A DNA stretch of 64,000 bases from Ashinkailepas kermadecensis (taxonomy: Eukaryota > Arthropoda > Thecostraca > Neolepadidae), in NCBI GenBank assembly GCA_034440615.1, contig JAOTOM010003964.1, forward strand, positions 1 to 64,000. The letters run 5' to 3'. The stretch's first letter is position 1; the number at the start of each line of letters is the position of its first letter. Under the pieces are notes generated by a model that did not search any database, was not told where the DNA came from, and was given only the letters and a program-made list of their open reading frames with translations. The translations under genes and the position numbers were made by a program. Below, in pieces: positions 35,108-45,685 of this stretch.

Positions 35108-36967
35108 CAAACTGGAGCTATGAGAACGGGCTTCGGTTCTCGGTTGCGAAAACCGTTGGGATGCATGTTTGTCGGCGTCGTCGAAACTGTCCAGATCCAA
35201 CTGTATGTGAAACCCATTCGCTTTCAGCGCGCTGCCCGGCTTTTAGGAGTCGTTTTTGACACCCGTCTTACTTACAAGGAACATTTTAAAGCACTTCGAG
35301 AAGAAGTGTTTTACATCGTTAAACCTGCTGAAGATGGTTGCACACACGTTGCACACACAAGAACCATGCTGCTGCTGTATCGTTCCCTCATCCGAGCAAA
35401 ACTGGACTATGCATGCATGTTGTGTATGACAGTGCATATACAACAAGCAAGCGCTCACTGGACACTATACACCAATTGTCCCTCCGCATTGTAACCGGCG
35501 CTTTTCGCACTTCGCCTTCTGTAAGTCTTCTGGCTGAAGCTCATGAACCCCCACTCACGCTACGACGTGAAATGCTCGGGATGCGCTACGCTTGCAAACT
35601 GCGTCAATCCCCCGGCCATCCTACACGTGTTCTCGCCATCCTACATATGTGCACGTGCTCTCGCCATCCAACATATGTGCACGTGTTCTCGCCATCCTAC
35701 ATGTGTGCACGTGTTCTCTCGTCGCCTAATCGCATCATTCTGTCGAAGACGTACTATGCATGCCACCCCCTTTTGCGTTACGATACGCAGGATCTTTGAG
35801 GACAGCGGAATTCGACTGAAGGGACTCATGCAGTCCAATTTTACGCAGACACCGCCATGGCAAGTGACCACTCCGGTAATAGACATGCCACTTTCCTCGG
35901 TAAGGAAGGAGCATGCTACACCACAAGACCGTCTGTCACGTGCCCTAGAACACATAGCCTCATTCGAGGGATACGTCCAAATTTATACAGACGGATCTGA
36001 GACTGTGTGGGCAGTGCATTTGTTTTTGTGTCTCTGTCAAGATCGTTTGTCCTACCACCCCATGCAGCGGTCTACACATCGGAGCTGGTTGCCATCACAC
36101 AGAACATCAGTTTTATTGAAGTTGGGCGGGAGGCCACGCATGCCATTTTACCGATTCCCTCAGCAGTCTTTGGGCGCTGAAACAGTTTAATCCAAATGAC
36201 TCCGTTGTGCAGGATGTCCTACGATGTCTCAGATTATGTCTCGATTATGATTATGATTTATCTCGATTATGTCTCGAGCTGGGAAGGCTATTGTCATCTG
36301 TTGGATCCCGAGCCATGTCAGCATCATGGGGAACGATGCAGCGGATGCTGCTGCGAAGCGAGCAGCACAGGCCCCATACCTTATATCTATGCCGCTTCCC
36401 GAGAGAGAATATCATCGTTCTATCGTGACCTTTGTATATCTAGAATGGCAGTATAGTTGGGATGCGCTGCAAGACAACAAATTACGAGCGACCAAACCAT
36501 GTCTTGCAGAGCGGCCCTCGTCCTACCGTAGGGCGAGGCGGAAGAGGTCGTGCTCTGCCGCCTTCAGTTGGGGCACACTCATGCCACACCACCATCTGCT
36601 CTGTGGGAAGGACAGGCCAAACTGCCCTCGATGTCACGCACCGCTGTCAGTACGTCACGTCCTGGTTTCATGCCCTCTGCTCGCCGATTTGGAGTTATGC
36701 GACCGCTATCACTCCGCGATCTCCTGGATGACCACTCGCGCATGGCAACTTCAGGACAACTGTTTCGTTTTCTCTCGGATGTCGACTTCAGAACGATTTT
36801 TACACCCCCATTGACATGCAACACTAGAAGCTTAAAATGATCCATCCTTATTGTGAAGGTTCGTATATTACTGTCAGCACCAATATTCTTAAGCTGTCCA
36901 TCTTATGTTGTTATGGGCGCTATATGGCCAACGCAGTCGATGCGCCCCTAAACCCAAATAACCAACC
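35108..36967 (+). mobile_element. LINE-A copy 6, RT thumb, RNase H and 3' tail
   Basis: Begins inside RT (RLLGVVFDTRLTYKEHF at 35235). RT thumb text includes LYRSLIRAKLDYAC and SLRIVTGAFRTSPSVSLLAEAHEPP. A ~30 bp unit (CATCCTACATATGTGCACGT) repeated three to four times at 35625-35725 expands the protein. RNase H follows as QIYTDGSETVW, then a frameshifted middle, a local TCGATTATGATTATG repeat near 36240, and ICWIPSHVSIMGNDAADAAAKRAA. The zinc motif PNCPRCHAPLSVRHVLVSCP precedes the stop near 36814. The tail stem is GGGCGC 36915-36920 and GCGCCC 36942-36947. Confidence 0.88.
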
Positions 36968-36969
36968 AA

Positions 36970-37330
36970 TTCGTTGACCCAAGATGACCTGACCTCAAAA
37001 TTTTCACATGCCATTCAACATGCCAAATTGATGTTGGAAAAGGTATGCCAAATTTCGGCGCGCTATCGCGCGCCGTTCTTGGAATATCAGCGGAAATCCT
37101 TTGGGGGGCGCATATCCCTCCCCTGAGACTGCGCGGGTTAAACATCGTGGCATTAGCTGACTTTGACAGCATATTGGACGAACAAGATGATGTCGACGGT
37201 CAAAATAAATGCAACCATGAAATGCACCGTTCATTTTTACATATATATCCGTAGACAGAAGTACCAAACTTGAAAGTTGATTTTTTAAAATAAAAGGCGG
37301 TTTTGAAGGCGATCTGGCCCACTGTCCGCC
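36970..37330. other. Unassigned DNA with a short palindrome
   Basis: Contains GATGACCTGACCTCA motifs at 36980 and the inverted repeat GGCGCGC, TATC, GCGCGCC near 37057-37075. No gene seen. Confidence 0.4.
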
Positions 37331-37337
37331 GGCCGGC

Positions 37338-37473
37338 TACGTACTCTATGCTGTGACAGGCCGAGTGAAGCGTCGGGTAGCTTTGACTGACGGTAACTTT
37401 GAGATCGCCTACGTACTCTGTCCTGCGACAGCAAGTGAAGAGTCAGATAGCTTTGACTGATGGTAACTTTGGG
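37338..37473. repeat. Two tandem ~68 bp units
   Basis: CTACGTACTCT starts both units, and TAGCTTTGACTGACGGTAAC recurs as TAGCTTTGACTGATGGTAAC. Diverged tandem duplication. Confidence 0.85.
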
Positions 37474-37474
37474 A

Positions 37475-38005
37475 CCGATTTGCCAGGCTGCATTCGTTTT
37501 TCTTCGGGTATGAGCTGCTGTGGTTGTTGCGCTTCTCATTCGTTGTTTCTTCTTGCATGAGTTGCTGCGATGGTTGCGCTTCTCATCCACGTGTTTGATT
37601 GGGTGCGTGGTTGTATACATGTGTTCTTGTTATCTGTGTTTTTGCTTTGTCCTGCGGTTAAGTTTTATTGTTTCACTTCACCTGTAATTAGAACGACACC
37701 TGTTGATAATACACGATGCGTGGTATACGACATACATGGGGACATCTTGCCACGCGTTCCATATTTCAATCATGCTTTTTTGCTTCCGAAACTCGGTAAA
37801 AAGAAAATGAGATGTGGAGAGAAGAAACAAACCAAAAGTATGATCTTTCGATGGAAATAGGTACGGGAACAATAGGCACCCAGAAGGATATATTGTGGCG
37901 AGATGGAAGTTACCTGGGAGCATTCGGGAAATGTCGCCTATAGCTCACTTCATCTATCTGGTAGAGAACAAATATATTCAAAAAGCGAACTGTTAATCGT
38001 GACTG
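37475..38005. other. Region upstream of receptor exon 1
   Basis: Non-coding, with a small duplicated TTGCGCTTCTCAT motif (37525 and 37575). Promoter and 5'UTR of the receptor gene may lie here; no TATA box or clear initiator is evident. Confidence 0.35.
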
Positions 38006-38065
38006 TCATGAGCATAATACGACCATAGTAGTAGAGGCGCCCTGAAGCCCAGATGACTAACTAAC
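38006..38065 (+). mobile_element. LINE-A tail-only insertion (60 bp) with 12 bp target-site duplication
   Basis: TAATCGTGACTG at 37994-38005 and 38066-38077 flanks the insert, which ends GGCGCCCTGAAGCCCAG and ATGACTAACTAAC. It sits 69 bp upstream of the receptor start codon, within likely promoter or 5'UTR. Confidence 0.93.
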
Positions 38066-38134
38066 TAATCGTGACTGCAGCCTGAAGTGTGTTGTTCGCT
38101 TCTTCCCGGCAGATACTACTTGGCGTGAATCATC

Positions 38135-38186
38135 ATGTTTCCCGGCACATTGCTCTTTGTCGTCTGCTCCACGTGGTTCGCTTTAG
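38135..38186 (+). CDS. Nicotinic acetylcholine receptor subunit, exon 1 (signal peptide)
   Basis: ATG at 38135 opens 17 codons (MFPGTLLFVVCSTWFAL), a typical hydrophobic signal peptide, followed by one base of a split codon and a strong donor TTTAG|GTGAGT at 38187. The exon ends in phase 1. That phase matches the exon at 52334, whose first two bases complete a Gly codon and continue into receptor sequence, and signal-peptide exons are usual in this family. The start has A at -3. Role: directs the subunit into the secretory pathway. The exon is short, so the link rests on phase, strand, order and hydrophobicity; cDNA would settle it. Confidence 0.65.
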
Positions 38187-38214
38187 GTGAGTTGCATATG
38201 TACGTGCTTGTTGA

Positions 38215-38360
38215 GTTTTTGCAACGTCATTGGTAACTCCATCATTCCTCGTAACGTCATTGGTACCTCCATCATTCTTCGTAACGTCATTGGTAATTCC
38301 ATCATTCCTCGTAATGTCATTGGTAACTCCATCATTTCTCGTAACGTCATTGGTCGTCAG
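38215..38360. repeat. Minisatellite, ~30 bp units
   Basis: About four to five units of GTAACGTCATTGGTAACTCC plus ATCATTCCTC, just inside intron 1. Each unit contains ACGTCA, a CRE-like half site. Confidence 0.92.
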
Positions 38361-38559
38361 CAGTTATATCACAACACTGGTGGAAGTTCGGCACATCTGG
38401 CTTCTGCAACAAGGTGATTACATTAGGCGCAGATTAAGTATTGAAGCAACTCCTCAATAGCATCCCTTTTCTGTATTTTTTTTGCTTTGCTTACCATGGT
38501 GCAGTACCTTACATTCTGCACAGACCGCCCTGTTGAGATAAATGCGCCAGCTTACCTGA

Positions 38560-38900
38560 AATATGTTAGAGCCACCAATGTCGGAGTGTCAGGCCGATGG
38601 TGACGCCGACCACCTGCCGGAAAGGCACACTCGTGACCTTCGTGACGTTCCTCCCACAGGGCACACTGGCGCACTATCGAACTGTGCCTGATCTTGTCCC
38701 CACGAGCATGGAAGAGAATACCGTGGTTACGAGTCCAAACTGCTATGGTATACAGGGTAGTCTTCTGCTCTGAACACGCTTGAACAAGTTTTAGCACGAT
38801 CCGACTAACGGTTTCTGAGTATTTGCATATTTGCATATTATGCATATTTGAGGATACAAATGTTTAAAGAACACATATCCGTGCTAAAATATCAACATTT
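38560..38900. other. Unassigned stretch
   Basis: A minus-strand frame of 97 codons (38845-38552) is open but unrecognised; the + strand shows no family resemblance. Confidence 0.3.
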
Positions 38901-38909
38901 CTCATGCTT

Positions 38910-39290
38910 TACCTCGTGACCCCATAACCTCGTGACCTCGTGACCCCTAGCCCATTTAAATTGGTAAATTTGATGACAGAAGTACAAACGAGCATAATTT
39001 GGCTGCCATATAAAAATGTAAAAACAGGCGTTTTGCTTTTAAATATCCCATATAGGCGTCCGTTCTCCATAGCATTCTATTATTTTGAGATTTTCGGAAC
39101 GGAAGGATTTCGAGTAAGTTTTCTCTCATTGGAAAACTACTGGGGATCGAACAATGAAATAAAGCAGGGTGATATAAAAACGTTTGCTTAACAAAACATT
39201 CTTCAAACTTTTTCATGTAAGTCTTATAGTTTGCATTAATAAGCTTTACAAATTTCAAAGCCACTCATTACTGACAGGTCATCTACAGGC
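38910..39290 (+). repeat. Dispersed ~380 bp repeat R, direct orientation
   Basis: Homologous to the reverse complement of 44770-45150: shared blocks include CTCGTGACCTCGTGACC, CTAGCCCATTTAAATTGG against CTAGCCCATCGAAATTGA, GTAAGTTTTCT and CATTGGAAA. Both copies carry TGACCT hexamers at one end. Non-coding. Confidence 0.8.
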
Positions 39291-39329
39291 TTATCTATGT
39301 GTGACGATACAATTTTACTTCCGAACATC

Positions 39330-39600
39330 TGATAGTCTGGGAATCGAAACATTTGACCATGCCGGCTTTACCACAAGAAGACACTTATGCCTTCATTCTA
39401 CCTGCAGGCATCATTTCCATGGACGTCCAGTCGAATCCCTATCGTAGTGCAAACACGCGCGTTTTTTTGTCATGGTATGCATGGCGTGTCCCTGAAAACA
39501 AACATTTTCAGAAGCTTCCTGTGGTTTTGTTGTTCACGTTTTTGGCACTCCCTGCATATTGCACATTATTGCACATTATTGCACTGCACTAAGCAGTGCA
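39330..39600 (+). repeat. Diverged direct repeat, copy 1
   Basis: Matches 39785-40078 through GACCATGC, ACAAGAAG, CCTGCAG.GCATCATTT, GTCGAA and CACTCC.GCAT. Reading frames are not conserved, so it is non-coding. Confidence 0.65.
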
Positions 39601-39784
39601 CACTAGAACAACGATGAAATTTGGGAACGAAACAAACGTCAGATGATGGCGGACTTGTTTTTTCAACTTACACATTTGTAGGTCTCCAATGCAGCTTTTG
39701 TAGCTTTCCTAACAAGGGTTGAATATTTTATGATCACCATAGTGTCGTAGCTTATGCCCATGCAGCGGCGAAATTTTACTTCAG

Positions 39785-40078
39785 ATCATCTGGTGGTTTC
39801 TTACAACACGTACTGAATGCCACTACACATGACAACGATGCAGTCTGACGATATTCGACCATGCTAACATCACGACAAGAAGTACAATTATGCTCTATTT
39901 CCTCCTGCAGAGCATCATTTATGTGGACGTACTGTCGAACACCTATTGCAAGCCACTCTTTGCTGTCGCAGTGCACGTAGGCTGTGCCCGGAACATCATT
40001 TTCACAACCTTCATGTGACTTCATTATTCACTGTATTAGGACACTCCGCATGCGGACATTCCGCATGCGACACTGTGC
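39785..40078 (+). repeat. Diverged direct repeat, copy 2
   Basis: Second copy of the 39330 unit, about 455 bp downstream. Its end has the near-palindromic CCGCATGCGG (about 40047-40056). Confidence 0.65.
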
Positions 40079-40079
40079 C

Positions 40080-40955
40080 GCATAATGGTACATAGGTTAG
40101 GTAAATGAAAGCAGATCAAACGGGTCGTTTTGGCTTTGATGACCAGATCGTCACAAACGGCGTCGATTTCGAAGTTCGCCCAAACCGAATTTTGAGGGTT
40201 AACATGGAACCTGGGGCCATGGGCACCGTAGGAATTGCCAAAATGCTCTCGGAAATTGCGAAGAAATTGTAAAATTTTAACTGTTGTACTTTTACGCAAT
40301 GGGTGAAATAATTAGGACGTTTTCAGTCCGTTTTCTGTGATTTCTGGTGATTACAACGCATAGTAGGACATCAACTCTGGTAATAAACGCGGGTTAAACG
40401 GCTTGGATTTCCGGAAATGTCTTTTTGATATAATAGATATCAATTGGCAGATGATTGAAAGGCGGCATCTAAAAGAACTCGTCCTGGCGGACCGCTTTGA
40501 TCTAGGATATTTTTTTTTTTATTCTGTAAAAGTTTTATTTTATCGAGTTAATTTGGAAATTGCATGTGCATTCAGACATCTGTAGGGCTTTGCATATGGA
40601 ATACTTCAGTGACTTCTCAACAGGTATAGATAGCCAGCAGCCAACGGAACATATTTTCTTTGATGGTAAGTCAATGTTCAGTTGGCATTTCCGCAAGATG
40701 AATGTTACATATTCGCGATTTTGGCATGTCTTGTTCTTCTAAGTCTGCCCGTGTTTTGAATTTTGTTTGCATCAAATTTCGCTTTGGTGTATCCCTTTCA
40801 TTTCTGACGCTGATTGTGAAAAAAAATGTCGTACAAAATGAGACCTTAAAATAACATCGAAAAATTGATTCTCAGAATTTTCACACACAAAGCCACACCT
40901 CTGGGGTAATGTGGGGATCGCTTACGGCTTCAATGGGGCTTATCGATACTTCGGC
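40080..40955. other. Unassigned intronic stretch
   Basis: No gene or repeat recognised. A donor-like GATGGTAAGTCA occurs at 40662, but the short open sequence before it does not fit the receptor. Confidence 0.35.
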
Positions 40956-40959
40956 AACA

Positions 40960-41475
40960 TTTTATTTTTGTCATTCGCTTTGTATGGCGACGATAAGGAT
41001 CGACACAGTGACTATCAACATTGCTTGTAGCGTGCATGCACGTCGAAAAATCACCACGTTCTCTTTCCACCAGACGTTTTCGAAAACTGATTCGTACACT
41101 GCACCGGCTCTGCCAAGCCTGTTATCGTTTTCTCCCCGATGTCAACCCCTATGTTGTCCACCGTCTTCAACGTCGACGCCTTTATCTCCCTCGGAACCGC
41201 AACCAGACTGGAGAGTATTGAGCTGTGTACGGATGGGGAGTACGGATATATGTACGGAGTACGGATGGGTGGGAGGGAAGACATAGGCGACACAAACACC
41301 TCGGCTTTTATTTGCTTTTAACACATGGTCATGAGCAGTCCACTGAGACGCAGTGCTTTTTCTTTAGCACAAAATGATAAACCTGCCTAACGCTTGATCG
41401 CTGACACAAATTGATCCTCATGTTTGTTATAGGCACCTACCTACCGCGCAACATTCAATATGTAGGCTCTGAAGC
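40960..41475 (+). repeat. Duplicated segment, copy 1 (of ~500 bp)
   Basis: Nearly identical to 44140-44655. Both contain the open frame ending RFRKLIRTLHRLCQACYRF... YLPRNRNQTGEY stop, and the following ~250 bp are equally conserved, so conservation reflects recent duplication rather than coding alone. The C-terminal reading is Arg-rich and not recognised. Confidence 0.93.
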
Positions 41476-41598
41476 AAACCTAGAAGCATATATAATTGCT
41501 AGAAATAAAGTTAGGTGTGTTAGTGCACCCAAAAGATAGGCTGGAATTTAATTATCTTAACACTCGCATGTCCGGCGGTCCGCGCCAACTTCGCATGT

Positions 41599-41625
41599 CC
41601 GGGGGGGCAGATGTCTGCCCCCCCC
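41599..41625. other. Perfect palindrome in a G/C tract
   Basis: GGGGGGGCAGA, TG, TCTGCCCCCCC: 11 bp arms with a 2-nt centre, preceded by a doubled CGCATGTCCGG. Confidence 0.85.
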
Positions 41626-41699
41626 CTAAGATCTCGAGAACTATGCTAGGTAGCGACAAACGGAAAACGGCTTTGGATAGCTGGTGACAAGCTCTATCG

Positions 41700-42480
41700 A
41701 AAGTATTTCGTCATTTTCTCGCTCAGGTCAATATTTAGGTTACTGGGTCATCATATGTCAAATTCGACCAGATCGGGTGGGACCCTCAGATATTGGCACA
41801 TATCTCAGGACCTGTAACATATAGAAACAAACTGCAAATGCTATTCGACAGCCCTTGAAATGTGCTATCGACATACGCTGTGTAATTTAAGGTCAGGTCA
41901 ACAGATGGGTCACCGAAACAATGACCTCAGGTCAAGGTCATGGGGTAGAGTAGGGAGGTCATGTAATATATCAATCGACACGTCTGGGCGATACAAGCAC
42001 AATGACGGTAATTTCAGCCTTCTAGCTCAATGCATTGCGATATAATGCGCAGAAATGTGCTAGTGATTTCAGGTGACCTCAGCTGACCTTGGTGGGGCCA
42101 CTGAGCAAAAATGTCAGCGATAGCATTGCGAATAGCTTCCAACTACACGTCATAACGGTTGGAGGTCATTCCGAGAGCAAATATGTAGCCAGGAAACATT
42201 TGTATATTTTTCCATAGGCCTATAATGGGTAATCCATGGCCACGACCTGACCTCAGGTCAACGCTACGAAAAAAAACGTGATATACATGTTATAGACTCT
42301 GATAAGATCATGACGTGATATAAGTTTGAAATCAATCGCCCAATTATTGTGAGAGTGATGCCACCTAGAACTCGGAGGGACGTTAGGTCACTTCACCTGA
42401 CCTGGTGACCTGACTTGAGATGACCCAGGGTCAAAAATGTATGAGGATATGCGCAAAAGACCAATGAGCAGCCATGCGAG
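41700..42480. other. TGACCT/AGGTCA-rich intronic stretch
   Basis: More than a dozen hexamers, including AATGACCTCAGGTCAAGGTCA (palindromic and direct arrangements), AGGTGACCTCAGCTGACCTT, GACCTGACCTCAGGTCAAC and CACCTGACCTGGTGACCTG. No coding frame. AGGTCA is the nuclear-receptor half site, but repetition here is more likely a repeat family. Confidence 0.6.
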
Positions 42481-42589
42481 GTTTGGCCTTGCTAACCCTA
42501 TCAGTATGGCGGAAAAGTAGGAAAAACCGCAGGGGGGTTAAGAGCATTTAGCATACAATGCTAAGAGGTTCATTACCTTCTACACATTG

Positions 42590-43646
42590 AGGTATACAAA
42601 TGCAGTGGAGTGCCACTAGAAGTTGATGGTGATATAGTGGTTGATGAGTGTGATCTAGTTGAGTCACTAAGTGACGGGGCCGTGGTAGCTCAGTTGGTAG
42701 AGCGTCGGACTCTTGATCGCAAGATTGTGGGTTCAAATCTCACAACCGACGGAATTTACCGAGTCCACCTGCGACCAATCGGCGTGGGAGGTTGGCGACG
42801 CTATATAACCTAGGGGTTGAATGCGTCGTAAAAGAACCAAAGGAATCACTAAGTGAGCAATTCTCATCAGTCTTTACTAAAAAGAACTCTGGCACATTGG
42901 AAACTACCGAAGGTTATGCTGTGGCAGGGGATAGGTTGAAGGATTTTACAATAACTACAGAAGATGTAGAAAAAAACAGTTCAAGAATATAAAGTGTAAT
43001 AAAGCTGCTGGACAAGATGATATATATGCTAGGATCTTAGTGGAGTGTTCTCAAGTTTTAGCAGTTCCCCTGTGTGTCAGTTTAAGGCAATATATGGAGT
43101 ATTCTGAAATACCGAAGATTGGCAAAATAAAAATGCAGTACCAGTTTTGAAAAAAATGGAAGTATAAAGTGTATATGAATCTACATACTGTCAGTTTGAT
43201 GTCAATAATTTGCAAGGTACTAGAAAACTGGTTAAAGAGGTGGTTAAGGCTCATCTAGATAGGCCCAAAGTTTTAAAGGATACTCAACATGGATTTTAAT
43301 CCAGTAGATCTTGTTTAGCTAAACTAATGGAGTTCATGGAGTATTTAGCGATATAAATAGACAATCAAAGCAGGATGGATGTTGTGTACTTAGACTTTAG
43401 CAAATATTTTTATAAAGCTCCACACAAGCATCTAATTCATCAACTAGATCAGAATGGGATTGATGGAAAGGTTCTAGGTCAGATTGAAGCATGGCTAAGT
43501 GGACTGAAACAAAAGGTTGTGTTAGATGGGTGCAAATCTGAATGGAAAAATGTTATAAGTGGAGTGTCATATGACCCTGTTCTGAGTTCACTTCTCTTTA
43601 TCATCTTTGTGAACAGTATTGAGGTGGGGCTGGGGGATAGAGACAC
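42590..43646 (+). pseudogene. LINE-G (CR1/L2-type) reverse transcriptase, first half
   Basis: Frame from about 42608: VPLEVDGDIVVDE, broken by a SINE, then LSEQFSSVFTKKNSG (42855). A decayed middle reads KAAGQDDIYARILVEC. Then 43375-43645 reads DVVYLDFSKYFYKAPHKHL (motif A, normally LDFSKAFDKVPH) and GVSYDPVLSSLLFIIFVNSIEVGLGD (normally GVPQGSVLGPLLFIIFVNDIEVGL). The catalytic YADD block is missing: an insertion begins at about 43647. The second half is at 47040. Confidence 0.87.
42675..42845 (+). mobile_element. tRNA-type SINE (second subfamily) with 11 bp target-site duplication
   Basis: TCACTAAGTGA at 42664-42674 and 42846-42856. The head GTGGTAGCTCAGTTGGTAGAG (A box) and GGGTTCAAATCTC (B box) resemble a tRNA; the body shares GACCAATCGGCGTGGGAGG with the other SINEs. 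It interrupts LINE-G between LVESLS and ESLSEQF. Confidence 0.93.
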
Positions 43647-44012
43647 GCCGCCCTGGTAGCTCAGTTGGCTAGAGCGTTGGCCTGAACTGGTCTCCCTTAT
43701 CCTGGCGACACGGTTCGAGTCGCTACGTTGGCCTGAACTGGTCTCCCTTATCCTGGCGACACGGTTCGAGTCGCTACGTTGGCCTGAACTGGTCTCCCTT
43801 ATCCTGGCGACACGGTTCGAGTCGCTACGTTGGCCTGCACTGGTCTCCCTTATCCTGGCGACACGGTTCGAGTCGCTACGCGCGCTCGCATTTAGCCCCC
43901 GGCTGGGAGGGTCAGTTGGCAGCTGGCCCGATAAGGCCAGGGACGAGCTACCAGGCGGCCGTGTCGGTGCATTGACGGCACGTTAAGCATTCAGTCAACA
44001 TTCTGCAGTTGA
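43647..44012 (+). mobile_element. tRNA-derived SINE-like element with a four-fold B-box unit
   Basis: The head CCTGGTAGCTCAGTTGGCTAG is followed by four 51 bp units, each containing the B box GGTTCGAGTCGC, then a body (GCGCTCGCATTTAGCCCCC to about 44012). It starts where LINE-G is interrupted. No target-site duplication identified. Confidence 0.8.
43676..43879 (+). repeat. Tandem array, 4 x 51 bp (tRNA anticodon-to-T-arm unit)
   Basis: Unit starts at 43676, 43727, 43778 and 43829 (GTTGGCCTGAACTGG...). The fourth has one difference (CTGCACTGG). Each ends in ACGGTTCGAGTCGCTAC. Confidence 0.97.
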
Positions 44013-44139
44013 GCTGGAATTCATGGATTGGGTGGTGGGGACAGGGTTCACGCAACAAGCTCTGCTTAGCAACAGGACCCTGGTTCATAAAGCCTCCACA
44101 GCAAAAACTTGGATGAAGTTTTTTTTAAAATAGGGTGCC

Positions 44140-44655
44140 CAAATTTTTTGTTTTTTCTTCGCATTGTATGGCAACGATAATGATCGGCACAGTGACAATC
44201 ACCATTGCTTGTAGCGTGTACGCATGTCGAAAAAAATCACCACATTCGCTTTCCACCAGCCGTTTTCGAAAACTGATTCGTACACTGCACCGGCTCTGCC
44301 AAGCCTGTTATCGTTTTCTCCCCGATGTCAACCCCTATGTTGTCCGCCGTCTTCAACGTCGACGCCTTTATCTCCCTCGGAACCGCAACCAGACTGGAGA
44401 GTATTGAGCTGTGTACGGATGGGGAGTACGGATATATGTACAAAGTACGGATGGGTGGGAGGGAAGACATAGGCGAGACAAACACCTCGGCTTTTATTTG
44501 CCTTTAATACATGGTCATGAGTAGTCCACTGAGACGCAGTGCTTTTTCTTTAGCACAAAATAATAAACCTGCCTAACACCTGATCGCTGACACAAATTGA
44601 TCGTCATGTTTGTTATAGGCACCTACCTACCGCGCAACATTCAATATGTAAGCAA
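44140..44655 (+). repeat. Duplicated segment, copy 2
   Basis: Near-identical partner of 40960-41475 in the same orientation, 3.18 kb downstream. The frame 44135-44407 adds a hydrophobic start (IMIGTVTITIACSVYAC) before the Arg-rich part; in copy 1 this join is frameshifted by fewer A bases. Homology ends near CATTCAATATGTA in both. Confidence 0.93.
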
Positions 44656-44769
44656 TATAACCTGATTTGTTAGGGTCGAGTTGCGTTGTTTCCATGTTTG
44701 CTGTTATTAAATACATATCAGTTGTTCCGAAGTACAATTGCGTCGCTATGCGCAAATAACTCATGGGTG

Positions 44770-45150
44770 ACCTATCGGTAGTTAGTGACCTTGAAATTCG
44801 TGATGGTTTTTAAGGGAAGCTATAAGATCTACATTAAAAAGGTATGCATGTGTTGTCTTAGTAAAACGTTTTCCAATGATATGTCTGTATGTCATTGTTC
44901 TGACTCATATAGCTTTCCAATGGAAGAAAACTTACACGAAATCCATCCTAGCCGGAAGTCGCGAAATCGCATAAAGTCATGAAGAGCGGACGGCCATATC
45001 GGACATTCATAAGAAGAACGCATTTTTTGTTTTGTTTGGTTAGCTAAATCATGCCCACTTTTATTTCCGCCGTCAAATTTGTCAATTTCGATGGGCTAGT
45101 GGTCACTGGAGGTCACGAGGTCATGAGGTCGCGAGGTCAAATGTAGAAAT
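44770..45150 (-). repeat. Dispersed ~380 bp repeat R, inverted copy
   Basis: Reverse-complement relative of 38910-39290, with GAGGTCACGAGGTCATGAGG at its right end. Confidence 0.8.
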
Positions 45151-45159
45151 ATTGATATT

Positions 45160-45685
45160 TTATTTCAGGAATGTTTCAGTTGATCCTTTTTCTTCTGAAA
45201 TATACAGCATTTGCCACCTTTTTCTCTTCTTATTGATGAGATATCCATCGTCAAACCAGCCCATGTTATTTTACCTAAAAATAATGCCGGATGCCATAGC
45301 TCAAAAACCGCTGGCCAAATCGGGCGGAAATTTTCACAGCCGTATTCAAAGCCAAAGACTACCCCGTGGGCAAATTTTGGTCTCAATGAAAATTTATGGG
45401 GTGAAGTGCATTGGTCGATCTGTCGTGGAACGCACCTGCTACTGAACTTACTTTTACCCGACATTACTGCTACAACACGACATTGGTGGCACATGCTTCA
45501 CTGCTACCGACATTACTGATAAGCCACACTACCAGGAGTGTTGGTTTGTATACTTTTGGAGGGCTATGTGCCCCCTCAATGTTCAATTTTGCCCCTCAAA
45601 TATTGAATTTGCTCCCCCACCCCATATGAAGTGGAAATGGGCATGCAGAAAAAGCGCAAAACTGCGGGCTGCGATCGGAGCGGTA
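45160..45685. other. Unassigned intronic stretch
   Basis: Short open frames only; no family recognised. Confidence 0.3.

Noticed and set aside
42680..42760. Possible tRNA gene
   Set aside because: A and B boxes are present but the anticodon and acceptor stems do not pair properly, and a SINE body with target-site duplication follows.
43651..43735. Possible tRNA gene
   Set aside because: tRNA-like head but the B-box half is repeated four times and a SINE-type body follows.
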